From the NCBI GenBank assembly GCA_036897095.1, contig JAYMSP010000022.1, forward strand, positions 54,863 through 118,862: a DNA stretch of 64,000 nucleotides, given 5' to 3'. The DNA comes from Plantago elongata (taxonomy: Eukaryota; Streptophyta; Magnoliopsida; Lamiales; Plantaginaceae). The position numbers were made by a program, and so were the translations under genes. Under the pieces are notes generated by a model, which saw only the letters and a list, made by a program, of their open reading frames with translations, was not told the origin of the DNA and did not search any database. Positions 23,023 through 33,675 of the stretch are shown here, one piece after another; within the stretch, counting starts at the first letter, position 1; every line of letters starts with the position of its first letter.

Positions 23023-23846
23023 TTGCAAAAGCACTCATCTTCTCTTTGTTATCTCTTGTTCTAAGTTTATATGTACGTGAAAATGCGATTCTCTTCTGTA
23101 GTGCGCTTACATAGGAAGGTGAAATCGCCGGTTGACGGATTATCGACATACTACAATTGCAATCGTACCGTCGAATCAAATCCTAATTGAACTCTCAAGA
23201 TTTCGAGTTTGATCCTTTAACAGATTGCCAAATCGATCTATTTGATTTGAAAGAACTTTATACTTAATACAATTTTCACAATAATCTTTTAATGTCGAGC
23301 TATTTACATTGTCATTTTCATACCATTATTCATGAATTGAAATTTTAATATTGTATCATGGAAACGAAAACGTGATTTTCTGAATTTGGTAAAAATTCAA
23401 AATGGTTTAAATGTTAATAACTCACTCATATTGTTTTCGAATTGACCAATTAGTAATAACTCATTTGCTAATCGTAAAAAAGGCGAACTACACGTTTGAA
23501 TTCACCTCGAATCGCAACGAAGCGCAACTCAGTTGGTAAAACGCTTCACCTCCAAACAATAGATCGAAATTTCGAGCCACACTTTAGCCATTTTAAAAGA
23601 AAAAAATTCACCTCGAATGCATAAGCCAAAAGCTAGCATATTCGTAGGAAATACGACATCTTTATATTTTCTAAATTTATTTTTCTATATATATATTTTA
23701 TTAATTAATAACATTGTATTTTCATGTTACGTATATTTTTGAATCAATTATGTCGTCCCATAAAAATGTGGAGTTTTTCTTCCCTCAAAATGTACTGTCA
23801 TGAAAAGTTAGTAAAACAATTGATTCATGCATAAACTGCGTTTGCA
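23023..23846. other. Exonuclease promoter side and intergenic DNA
   Basis: No gene seen. It contains the exonuclease leader and promoter and one SINE-like element (23520-23610, listed separately). Confidence 0.4.
23520..23610 (+). mobile_element. tRNA-derived SINE-like fragment
   Basis: A box A-like sequence (gcaactcagttggtaaa) precedes a box B-like sequence (aatttcgagccacac) at the spacing of tRNA-derived promoters, followed by an A-rich tail. The sequence between does not form a tRNA cloverleaf, so I call it SINE-like. Confidence 0.5.
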
Positions 23847-24006
23847 TTTGACCACTTCTAGTCTGCCACAGCCAAGAAATATCTAATGCTGATGCTCCAG
23901 AGGTGTTCGATGAAATGCCAAGCCGACTAGTAACTGCTATTTTACCACTTGATCCAAGTGGTTTCGACAGATTAGCCATAATGACTTCCATAGTGGTTCA
24001 TGATTA
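23847..24006 (+). pseudogene. Possible PPR-repeat relic
   Basis: One plus-strand frame reads CHSQEISNADAPEVFDEMPSR followed by L-V-T-A. The string VFDEMPSR is typical of plant pentatricopeptide repeats of the PLS class. No initiation context or further repeats are visible and the frame ends at 24006, so at best this is a relic. Short resemblance only; chance is possible. Confidence 0.3.
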
Positions 24007-24065
24007 AGGTAATCTCTCGTCACTGCGAAGTACCGGTGTGCATAAACTTAGAATTGTGAATGGAT

Positions 24066-24140
24066 TATATGAATTAGAATTGGCTGAAAGTGGCTTTTAA
24101 GTAAGTGACTTTTGATGTGTTTGCAACTTGCAAGATTTGG
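24066..24140 (+). repeat. Inverted repeat, left arm
   Basis: The sequence tatatgaattagaattggct, continuing through aaagtggcttttaagt and tttgatgtgtttgcaa, occurs in reverse complement at 25007-25068, with one short insertion in this arm. The arms flank the last exon of the LRR receptor gene. Confidence 0.8.
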
Positions 24141-24657
24141 AAAAAAGTAAAAACCATTAGCTTCTAATAATCACTTCTTCTCACACTATTTTAAGTTGGA
24201 GATTATGGCAAGCATGTCTCTTAATGGGGAAGAAAATGCTTTGAGATCTTTTGGCGTTTCGATTTTGCCCCCTCCTGGCTCTGCCCTGTCTGAACGCATA
24301 TTGTTGATCCCTAGAATGTAGGTTGTTTATCTTTCTGAAATGACATTAGAACAATTTGTTTGATATATGCTTGTCATTAGTTCTATAGCTAATTCTGATA
24401 TTGCGAATAATCATGTGATGCACGAGAAAATTTGGCAGCACTCCTGCATCCTTAGCTTAACTTACCGGAGGATCATAGAAATCTGACTCTTTAAATTCCT
24501 CTCATTATTGAAACACAAGTATATATAGACGTTCCCTATGAAAAGATAACACAGTGCATACAAGAAAACTAGGTACATAAATTTCTATTTCTGATAAACG
24601 TTATGATACATGGAAATACTATGTTTTTACCCGCATTTGGATCTGTTGTTTCTTGCA

Positions 24658-27600
24658 TCACCTTGCATTCAGTAGCATTCGCAGCACACTTTTCATCTTT
24701 GGCCTTGCATCTGGTGAGACGTTAACACAAGCCAAGGCTACCTTCAGAACTATCAGCATCTGATTTCTAACAGCAAGTGATGTCTTACTAACACTAAAAT
24801 CAAGAATTTGATCCCATTTATTTTGATGCACTGAGTTGCTTGACACCCATTTAGCTAGTTCAGTCCCTCCACTAACTGCAGGCTTACCAGTAAGCAGCTC
24901 CAGCAGAACAGCACCAAAACTGTAGACGTTTCCAGCTGCTGTGATTCTCATCGTGTAAGCATACTCTGAAACCAAAGACAGAAGAAGTTGAGCTAATGGT
25001 TCACAGCAAATCTTGCAAACACATCAAATTCACTTAAAAGCCACTTTCAGCCAATTCTAATTCATATAGAGGGTGTGTTTGGTGCTAAGTTTCAAGCTAT
25101 AAGGTTGCTGAAATTACCTATTGACCAACCCGTGAGAAAGTAAAGCATTATCTATCTGTATATGTGGGAATCAAATGCTATACCTGGAGGGATATACCCG
25201 GCAGAACCAGCAACAGTTGAAATACTGCCTGTACTCTTCAAAGGATCAATTACTTTGCCAAGCTCGATATCACCAATCTGAGGTTCACTCGAGGACTTCA
25301 GCAGTATGCTTTTACTGGAAAGATCTAGAAGAAGAATTGGACCAGAGTTGCATCCATGGAGAAATGATAGTCCTTGAGCTACACCGATTGCAATGCTGTA
25401 ACGACTTGCCCAAGCCAAAGTACTCACCGTGCCACCATGGAGAGCATCGGAAAGAGTTCCCTTAGGAGTGTAGTCATAGAAAAGATAAGCACTATCAATT
25501 GTCAAAACATAAGCAAGAGGAACCATGATGTTCGAGTTACCAAGCTTTCCAAGAACTTCAAGCTCCTCACCAAATTTCTCTTGAGTACCCAGTTGGAACA
25601 ATTTGTCACTCCAGTTGAGCTTCTTAACAAAATAGCTGGCACCAGATGGCATGACGGATTTGTAGTACGTCGAGAATCTTGTCTTTGAAATGACATTTGA
25701 AGGATCAGCAACTGCTTCCATGGCTTTTGTATAATCAATATTTGATCTGTGGATGCTATTTGGTGTCAGTAAGTTCCCATGAATGATCCGAGGCGGAGAG
25801 CCTTCTTCACCAGAGGGCAAGATTTCATCATTGATCCTGTTGTATCTTCTTAAAATGAACAAAGCTACCAGTAACATTAAAATAACCACCACGGAAGCTG
25901 TTGTGAACCCAATGATGACACTTGAGGCAACCGATCTTCTCTTTTTTTGAGGTGCAGGAGCAGGATTAGATGGGCGGACAATTGAAGTGCCATTTGTGTC
26001 AACGACCACATAAGATCCAAACCTTGGAAGAACTCCAGAGAGTTGATTGTTTGAAAGGTCAAGATAAGTTAAGCTGCCAAGTTCTATTACAAAGCTGGGT
26101 ATTTCACCCGAAAACTGGTTATCTGACAGGTCCAAAACCTCCAGTGCAGATAATCTTGCCAAAGTAACTGGAATATGTCCTGCAAATTGATTATGGCTGA
26201 GATTCAATGCTATCTGTAGGTTTGATGGCATTTCTGGAATAGGCCCACCAATCTGATTATTCGCCAGCTGGAGTTCTCTCAGAGAACTTAAGCTTGATAT
26301 GCCGTTGGGAATTTCACCACTCAAAGAATTTCCCTGCAAATCCAAGTTTGCAAGACTCCTCAAGTTGGAAATAGATGATGGAATCGATCCAGTGAATGAA
26401 TTTCGGCTTAAATTTAGCCCCTCCAGTCTATCTAGCCGCGTAATCTCTGCTGGGATTACCCCAGTAATATTGTTCGCCTGAAGGTTCAAGACTTGGAGAT
26501 TTGTTAAGTTGCCCAACACAGGAGGTAGGGAGCCTGTGAATCCATTCCCGGCTAAATTCAACAGAGCCAAACTCTGGCACATCCCTAATTCCGAAGGGAT
26601 TGGTCCAGTCAAGTTGTTGTTATCCATCTCCAAGTATGTCAATTCGGTAAGATTTCGAAAAGACTCGGCTGGAAGCATCCCATCAAGAGAGTTATTCCCC
26701 AATCTAAGCCTGATCAAGTGCGTTGAAATGGTTGCAGGAATCTCTCCCTGTAATACGTTATTTGACAGGTCGATATACTGCAATCTAGGCCCTGACAAAA
26801 GGTCATTTGGAATTGTACCGGTCAACATGTTATAACTCAGGTCTAAGTTGCGGACATAGGATGTGATACCATCTGGAATAGTTCCATTTAGGCTGTTTTG
26901 GTTTGCACCAAATCTGATGAGTGTGGATACATTCGAAATAGAATTTGGGATTCCACCAGTGAAGTGGTTACCAGATAGAACCAGAGTTTCTAGCCTAGGA
27001 AGCTGCCCTATAACATCAGGTATTGAACCTGAAAGTTTATTGAAGCCAATATCAAGCACGCTCAAATTTCGGTATGTAAAGATTTCTGGAGGAATTCCAT
27101 TGGTAAAAATGTTGGCAGAAAGCTGAAGCTCCTGTAAAAGGCCTAAAGGTCCTAAATTTGTAGGAACATTTCCTGTTAACCCCCTATTCCAGCTAAGGTT
27201 CAGACTCCTAAGTGAATCTAATCCTTCCAACTGTGAAACAATCTCCCCACTTAGTGAATTACGAGCAAAATCTAAGACCTCCAATGCTCTAAAACTATTG
27301 AAAGTTGGCAAAGAACCAGTCAGCCGGTTCCTGCTAAAATTCAATAGCCTCAATCCACTAATACCCCCACAATCAACAAAAAAACTATCAGGAATTGAGG
27401 CTAACATATTGTTGGAAACATCAAGAGAGCCTAAAGTATCGATTTGGCATATGGTTGGAAGAAAATCTGAAGTGGATAGCTGGAAAGATGCAAAAGAAAG
27501 TTGTATGATGGATGAATTATCAGAATTGCATGTAACACCCCTCCATGAACATGGGTTTGATCTTCTTTGAACATTAGCCCATACAAAAGAAGAACCAGTA

Positions 27601-27719
27601 TTGTTCTGAAAGATTTCATACAGTGTATTCATAGTACTAACCTGATCAGATGGCAACTGGGATAAGGACAAACGGAGATGAAGCAAGAAGATGAACACTG
27701 TAAGTGCATACCTGCCCAT
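24658..27719 (-). CDS. LRR receptor-like protein with atypical kinase domain
   Basis: Two exons, 25184-27719 and 24658-24965, join through a split GAG codon to 947 residues. There is a signal peptide (MGRYALTVFIFLLHLRLSLS), an N-terminal cap with paired Cys (NPCSWRGVTCN), about 20 leucine-rich repeats (LxxLxLSxNxFTGxIP type) and a transmembrane helix at about 600-624 (VIIGFTTASVVVILMLLVAL). The cytoplasmic kinase-like domain ends RPKMKSVLRMLLNAR. The VAIK-type lysine is kept (YFVKKLNW, about 699). The glycine-rich loop is absent, HRD is replaced in GPILLLDLSSKSILL, and DFG is replaced in QIGDIELGKVI. It therefore looks like a subfamily XI pseudokinase. It resembles At1g34420 and the PXC3 group as I recall them. 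It probably works as a ligand-binding or scaffold receptor at the plasma membrane; no ligand can be named. Confidence 0.9.
25007..25068 (-). repeat. Inverted repeat, right arm (within LRR-RLK intron)
   Basis: Reverse-complement match to 24066-24140. It lies in the intron between the two exons of the LRR receptor gene. The adjoining gggtgtgtttggtgctaag is reminiscent of hAT-type MITE edges, so the two arms may be two copies of one small element in opposite orientation. Confidence 0.8.
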
Positions 27720-29099
27720 TTTTCAAGAAACAAGAACTCTTTTTTGTTTTTGTTTTAATCTCTTCAAGAATATGAAGTGTAATTGTTTGAATTGTTATAT
27801 GGTCTGATTGATTCAGGTGTTTAATTTTGAGAGTTTTAAACATACAAGTGATTGAGCTAAGAAAAAATATGGTGTGGAAACTTTGGCGGGTGAGTAAGGG
27901 AGTTGACTGGACTTGCTGTTAAGACCTAGACTGTGAGGAAATGGAGAATTTGTATTATTGTTATTTATCATATGGAGACACTGATATTTCATTGACTGGA
28001 AACATTGGCAGGAATGAAGACTTGAACAGTATTGAAGATTCCATGCTCCAAGTCTTTGGCGGGACCATAGAAAACAATGGTTTTCGTGGAAACCGCGTAT
28101 GAAAGGAAAGGATGGATTAAAGAGCAGCCTAAAGTTCTTTATTTCCAATGAGGTAACCTTTGTTTCTTTTTCTTCATTTGGACCAAGTGAAGTAGACTTT
28201 CTAAGTCTCCTGCACCATTTAATGGGTTTGGAATTATTTGTTTCTTGATTGACTTATTTGGTATCTTCATTCTTGTGATAGTTTACTTAAACTGCACTAT
28301 AAACTAGGGTGATTCTTAGTTTAGAGTTGGGATGATAATAGTGAAACTTTAAAATGTTGGAAGGATACCACATCATAATAGTTTTGTGACAATTCCAATT
28401 GCTCCTCCAGTCCCATTTGATTACTGACATAAACAATCTCTCAGTAACTCGTATGCCCATTCGATTGCTTAGTTTTTTCCTATAATACTACACCAAACAT
28501 CAATAAAATGATTATACCTAACCTATCAAGTTCACCTATAATACTACACTAAAGAGCGTACAGATTTAAACGAGACGGGACAAAGGGGTTAATGTTAATC
28601 TGTTAGTACTATCTATCACTCCTCAAGTGGGTGGCTCTGTTCTATACAAGACTCATTCAGCAGCCCCCTTCTGTCCAGATACTAAATCGGGTCTAAATGA
28701 GTCGACCCATTTGTAAGGTCCACTATACAGCCCATAGGAGAAAAAACATGTGCCCTACTACAAAGCCCAGAAGTGTTGATTACTTCCAGGTAAAGAATCA
28801 ATAATGCTTGGTCAATAATCTGTTAAGCCATGGGTCTAAGACTCTAAATCACAAGTGACAACCTTAATACTTGGTCAATAATCTGTTAACTAAACTCTCA
28901 TCTTTGTTCCGATAACAACCGTGTCACAAGATTAGGACTCTGATGGGACCCAACCCAATACATGAAGTCACATATTTAGCTGTTGAACTAAACTCTTAAC
29001 ACAGTCTCAACCATTCACAATTTCCTACCTTCCAAACCAACCACACCATAATATATATAGTTCCTCTTCATAACAAAGAGCTAAGAATCTTAAACACTT
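27720..29099. other. Divergent promoter region between LRR-RLK and small unknown gene
   Basis: No coding sequence recognised. The phrase acttggtcaataatctgttaa occurs at about 28808 and 28870, a short direct repeat. A TATA-like taatatatatag lies at 29050-29061, about 40 bp before the plus-strand ATG at 29100. Confidence 0.45.
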
Positions 29100-29591
29100 A
29101 TGGCTATTGCAAAGAAAGACTTCACCTTCCCTGTCGACTCCCTACCAAGTTGCCTCGAGTCACCACCTCTCTGGCGGTTCTCTTGTTCGTCCACTTCCAA
29201 TCATGAAGCAGGTGCCGTCAAAGCAGAATTGGATGATGAAAAGGAACATAATCTTTGTCCGTTCCAAGAATCTGAGGCTAGTGTCACCAGTCGGAGAATA
29301 GACTACATGCACTTTGATAGTGATGAGAAAGAGGAGAAAATGGATATGTTATGGGAGGAACTGAATGAAGATGCTTTGAAATGTAGAGGCAGGGTTGCAA
29401 AAACTTGTGGTGATTCGAGGAGGAAAACACAAACGGGTTGTGTTGATGATCGTAAAACCTGGAAGTTGTCTAAACTGAATGGTAGAACGATTTCTGGGAA
29501 GAAAGCAAACATTCTGGTAGTCATTGATGTTCTGAAAAAGGCTCTTTCGATGCCTAATTCTCCACGTTCTGTCACGAAACGTGTGTGGTAG
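29100..29591 (+). CDS. Small hypothetical plant protein (163 aa)
   Basis: This is a single-exon frame with a good TATA-like box about 40 bp upstream of the ATG. The protein is hydrophilic, with an acidic middle (ELDDEKEHNLCPF, SDEKEEKMDMLWEELNEDAL) and a basic C-terminal third (RRKTQTG, KLSKLNGRT) ending in LVVIDVLKKALSMPN. There is no signal peptide or membrane segment. The acidic 'EKMDMLWEELNE' followed by a hydrophobic LKKAL helix is a pattern I associate with short, uncharacterised eudicot proteins, but I cannot name the family or a function. Codon use and the clear start suggest a real gene. The antisense frame over the same stretch has no family resemblance. Confidence 0.65.
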   Translation: MAIAKKDFTFPVDSLPSCLESPPLWRFSCSSTSNHEAGAVKAELDDEKEHNLCPFQESEASVTSRRIDYMHFDSDEKEEKMDMLWEELNEDALKCRGRVAKTCGDSRRKTQTGCVDDRKTWKLSKLNGRTISGKKANILVVIDVLKKALSMPNSPRSVTKRVW

Positions 29592-30712
29592 AAATACAAT
29601 AGGTAAAGCTTTGATTACTTTGCCTTTTTGAGTGCTTGAGATTCTTATATGGGATGAATCGTGTTACTCCTCCAAAAGGAACTTGTTCCGAAATCTTGTT
29701 TTTCTTCGGATGTTAGAAAGGCTAAACTGTGAAGAAAACACTGCTATATATCAAATAGCACTATTATCATTTTTTTCCCTGATGCAATATTTATCTTCAA
29801 CTGATGATTATTACATCCGTAAGTTCATTCGAATATGCTCGTATACAATATTTCAAGATTGTTAGGCATAATATGTCAAATACTGAAAACTTTACGAGAA
29901 TTCAAAATTAAGAGTAAGATATCGAGTACGTATTGACAAGATAAAAATATCCACTTCTGATTATAGGTCTCATATTTCTTCATGTCATTCGTGTCTTTGT
30001 TCCTACTATGAACCTGCACCTTCTTCGATTCTTTATCCTTGTCAGTAACTATTTTCTGCTCATATGCAACAACTACATTAGAAGCACAATCCTTCAAAGT
30101 TCTGCAACTTATCAGAAACGTTGGGGCGTTATATTTACGCCACTCACGGATTCTATTTTACGATCTGGAAGAGGTTAGTTTTCCCTAGTTTTTCATTGGG
30201 AAAGTTGGTATAGTTTTTTGTAATTAATAAAGAAGAAAATAAATAAATGAAGAAATTACGAGAATAAGAAAGAAAAATGTTAAATTGTACTCTAATAGAT
30301 AATAAAAATAGGGAACTTTGACTCGTTGGATTTATTTGCAACTTTAGTGTATTGCTAGAGTGTATATATAATTTCCCAAATTTTAGGAACTAAATTGATT
30401 TGGAGTCATTTAGGCGTGATGGTAACTGCAATTTTTTTTTACTTGTATGGAAGCTTTTTTATACACCATTGGGTCATTTAGAAGAAAGGTCTAAAAGTTA
30501 GGGATAAAAGGAACTTTTTTATTTCCAAACTCAAAATTTTAATCGCTTGTCAAATAAATATTAAAATCTAAGTTATTGATAATCAATAATGCAATTGAAC
30601 GTTCGATCACAATGGAAGTACCAAAATGGGAACAGTGGAGTAGCGACAATGAATTACATAATTAGGTACGTATTCCATAGGAATACAAGCATACAACATA
30701 ACAACTACGTAA
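29592..30712. other. Gene-free intergenic region
   Basis: AT-rich, with no gene or clear element recognised. The end is probably the 3'UTR of the NLR gene on the minus strand. Confidence 0.4.
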
Positions 30713-33358
30713 CTACGTACTACTATTGTCATTCTTTCTCTGTGTAAATTTCACTGATTCATGAACAAGAACTTGAATGCCCTCATTACCCATTTCCTGC
30801 TCGTCAGTTTGTATCTGATATGCTGAATCCACAAGTGATTGCTTGCAGTCATGCAACTCGATTACTTTAAGCGCATCAATTTCTCCAATTCCACTTGGTA
30901 TCTCTTCTAGATAATCCATCTCTTTCAGAACCAGGATTTCAAGGCTCCGGAAGTGAATGCTTTCAACTACCCAGTCCTTTAAATACACGTGGTTGAGTTC
31001 CAAATATTTTAGCTCAAGAAATCCACCTTCAACTAAGTTCCATTGGGACGACCCGGCCCCGGCCCCGTGATCTATTCTGAAGTCTTCAAGTTTTGGTAAG
31101 AGACCGACTCTATTTATGCATTCCCAAGGGACATAAACACAGTGCAACTCTAACTTCTTGAGTGTCATTGGAAGCTTCAACTCCGGATAAAAGATATTCT
31201 TCCACTCTAAGGTTCCAAAACTCGTGATTCCCAGTTCCTCAAGCTTTTCTAGATGAATGAGATTTTTCAGCCGTATGTTCCTCCGATTAAAGAAGCCCAC
31301 ATCCTCATAATAAAGATACAGTTTTCTCAAGTTAGCAAGCATTTTAACGGCATGCTGAGTTATCTTCAAATTTCTGGCTTTTGTGAACGTCTGCAAATTT
31401 GTTTCCTTAACAATGTCACGCTTAGAAGGCTGGTCAAGATAAAAGTAGTGAGGGATTTTCACCTCCCTTAGAAAAGGCATCTTCCAAATCTTCAAAGGCA
31501 TATGTATTGGTTTATCGTAATAAAGTGGATCAATATCTAAAGTTTGAAGGTTTTGAAGTTTGGACAGAAATTTTGGAGGATGGTCGCATCTAATGACGAC
31601 ATACTTTAAAAGAACCATTCGCTTAATTAGGTGGATTTCGACCTCCTCATGGGGCGAATACAAAACCTTAAGAAACCTATTACTTTGAAAGGCTCTATTT
31701 CTGTAAGTTCTCAAATATGAGTAGTTACCTGTGTTCAGATATGTACGAAGGGTCGAGTCTTGACATTTTGAAAAATCTTGAGGTTTGAAATTGTGAGTAG
31801 TGACTCGGCGTTCCTTGTCTTTTTTCGAGTTCCATGGAACACAATCATGATAAAATCTCCCTTCTCGAGCTTTTAAAATTCCCACATCTCTTAAGCTATC
31901 ATGGATTTTAACAGCTCGGATTTTATCACCATACCTGTTCTTGGAGCCTATAAGAAGGCTTCTGCTAACAAGGTCATTTAAATACCCCTCACCCACCTTT
32001 TCCAAGCATTTGGATACATTTTCTTTTACGAATCCCTCTGCCATCCACAACCTTACAAGTTCATCGGCTTCAATCTCGTAGTCTTCTGGGAATGCTGTGA
32101 CAAAGAGGAAACATGGTTTGAGGTAGAGAGGTAAGTGGTCATAGCTCAAAGATAATACCTTTGAGCAATGCTCCACTATATCTGAACGTGCTGAAGAACT
32201 AATTGTGAGTAAAGTTGTTTTCCAATATGCTTCCGTGATGTCCTCCTTTAGCAGCCCAGCAAGAACCACGATCATGAGAGGGAGCCCATGACAACATTTG
32301 GCTATCTCCATTCCAATCTGCTCCAGTTGGATAGGACAAGATTCATTTGCAAAAACTCTATCCTCAAGTAGCCTCCAACTCTGCTCTTCACTCAACAAAT
32401 GAATTTCTCGTTGTGAGCTAGAAGAGGATCCAACGTAAGTCGCAACACTTTGTAGTCTAGTAGTTACCAAGACTTGACTGCCAATGGTGTCCTTTGGAAG
32501 CACGCGGTTTAAGATGTCCCATGCTTCTTCACTCCAGACATCATCTGCCACAATTAGGTACCTCCTGCCAAATAGCTCTTGGTACACAATCTGTACCAAC
32601 TGACCATCCGTACATTTTTCATCGATAGGCATCTTGATGGATTGTAGAATTCCCAAAATCATTGTCCTTAGAGAGTAATCTTGGGACACTACTATCCATA
32701 TACGCCGGTCAAACCATTGCATGTTGATGGAATCTTCGTAAAGTCTGGAAGCTAAAGTGGTCTTCCCAATTCCTCCCATCCCATGAATTGGAATGACGTG
32801 GAAAGTGGGTGACATCTGGTACATCTGATCTTTGATCGCCATGAAATCATCGTCAAGCCCGACTGTGGTTTTCATTTGATCTCCTGGGGCAATGGTGGAT
32901 GAACTCGCCGAATCAGAGAAATTGGGTGGTGGTGGTATATCCTCTGCTTGGTGTCTCACCACTTGTTTTGAAATGAATTTGATTTCCTGTAGTGCCTTGT
33001 GGAACACTCCGGTTTTCTTTTCCTGTAATTCCTTGTGAAACTCTCGTTGTTCCATTTTGGAGTTAGATGATTGGAACCAATCCATCATTTTCTCAAGTGC
33101 AGAATTCTTCTGTTGAGGTAAAAGCTGGGAGTCTATGAAATCTTCAGCTTGGTAAGCTGCATCTATTATTCGACTTTCTAGGGGATGGAGAACTCCTCTG
33201 TTCTTACTGGAGTAGTGCTCCAAAAATGCAAGTAAGAAAGAAACATTTTGGTAAAGAGAAACTAGATTATCTTCGTGTAATAGAAGGGGATATTGATCAT
33301 GAAAGAAGATATGGTCTAGTGTATGTGATAGGGAAAGTAATGCAGCATAAGCCCCCAT
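30713..33358 (-). CDS. CC-NB-LRR immune receptor (R1-like NLR)
   Basis: This is a cytoplasmic immune receptor that binds ADP/ATP through NB-ARC and recognises pathogen effectors or their targets. One exon, 881 residues. An earlier in-frame ATG at 33409 exists, but MGAYAALLSLSHTL at 33358 matches the usual R1-family start. Coiled-coil residues 1-140 include the EDVID-like AEDFIDS (71-77). NB-ARC motifs are in order: P-loop GMGGIGKTT (193-201), kinase-2 YLIVADDVW (267-275), RNBS-B GSQVLVTTR (293-301), GLPL in CHGLPL (356-361), RNBS-D CFLFVTAFPEDYEI (416-429), and IHD (485-487) in place of MHD. The C-terminal LRR region (about 530-850) has irregular repeats. A TATA-like box is near 33489-33501. 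All essential motifs are intact, so it is probably functional. It resembles late-blight R1 homologues; the effector is unknown. Confidence 0.93.
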   Translation of the reverse strand: MGAYAALLSLSHTLDHIFFHDQYPLLLHEDNLVSLYQNVSFLLAFLEHYSSKNRGVLHPLESRIIDAAYQAEDFIDSQLLPQQKNSALEKMMDWFQSSNSKMEQREFHKELQEKKTGVFHKALQEIKFISKQVVRHQAEDIPPPPNFSDSASSSTIAPGDQMKTTVGLDDDFMAIKDQMYQMSPTFHVIPIHGMGGIGKTTLASRLYEDSINMQWFDRRIWIVVSQDYSLRTMILGILQSIKMPIDEKCTDGQLVQIVYQELFGRRYLIVADDVWSEEAWDILNRVLPKDTIGSQVLVTTRLQSVATYVGSSSSSQREIHLLSEEQSWRLLEDRVFANESCPIQLEQIGMEIAKCCHGLPLMIVVLAGLLKEDITEAYWKTTLLTISSSARSDIVEHCSKVLSLSYDHLPLYLKPCFLFVTAFPEDYEIEADELVRLWMAEGFVKENVSKCLEKVGEGYLNDLVSRSLLIGSKNRYGDKIRAVKIHDSLRDVGILKAREGRFYHDCVPWNSKKDKERRVTTHNFKPQDFSKCQDSTLRTYLNTGNYSYLRTYRNRAFQSNRFLKVLYSPHEEVEIHLIKRMVLLKYVVIRCDHPPKFLSKLQNLQTLDIDPLYYDKPIHMPLKIWKMPFLREVKIPHYFYLDQPSKRDIVKETNLQTFTKARNLKITQHAVKMLANLRKLYLYYEDVGFFNRRNIRLKNLIHLEKLEELGITSFGTLEWKNIFYPELKLPMTLKKLELHCVYVPWECINRVGLLPKLEDFRIDHGAGAGSSQWNLVEGGFLELKYLELNHVYLKDWVVESIHFRSLEILVLKEMDYLEEIPSGIGEIDALKVIELHDCKQSLVDSAYQIQTDEQEMGNEGIQVLVHESVKFTQRKNDNSST

Positions 33359-33584
33359 GGTATGGAATGGTCTCAAAGTGTGAGCTAAAAAATGGATATT
33401 GTTGAACAAGGAAACATACTTTTGGAAGATTGGTGACTGTGAGATGCATCGATCGATCGATAGTTGTGGTAAAAAGTATGGTTAAGAGCCTGTATATATA
33501 TGCCAACCATCACTTCCAGTAACTTGTAAATTATTGCCAACATTTGAGCCATGTTTATTATACCGCTGAGTGTGATCATCTACC

Positions 33585-33675
33585 CATTTAAATTAAATAT
33601 TTTATATATAAAAACATTAATTTTAATTAAAAAAGACCACTTAAATTTTATATCACTCGATTCCTGATTTTCAAC
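33585..33675. repeat. Dispersed repeat shared with 10545-10680
   Basis: AT-rich sequence upstream of the NLR gene containing acattaattttaattaaaa and gaccacttaaattttatatc. It matches, with divergence, the sequence near 10545-10680. Probably a decayed non-autonomous element. Confidence 0.4.

Noticed and set aside
25374-27570. Several plus-strand frames of 60-110 codons
   Set aside because: All are shadows of the LRR exon. Repeated LRR codons give regular open antisense frames.
29303-29599. 98-codon minus-strand frame
   Set aside because: Antisense shadow of the small unknown gene, which has a TATA-like box and a good start on the plus strand.
33356-33409. Earlier in-frame ATG as the NLR start
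   Set aside because: It would add 17 residues unlike any R1-family N terminus, whereas M-G-A-Y-A-A-L matches the family start.
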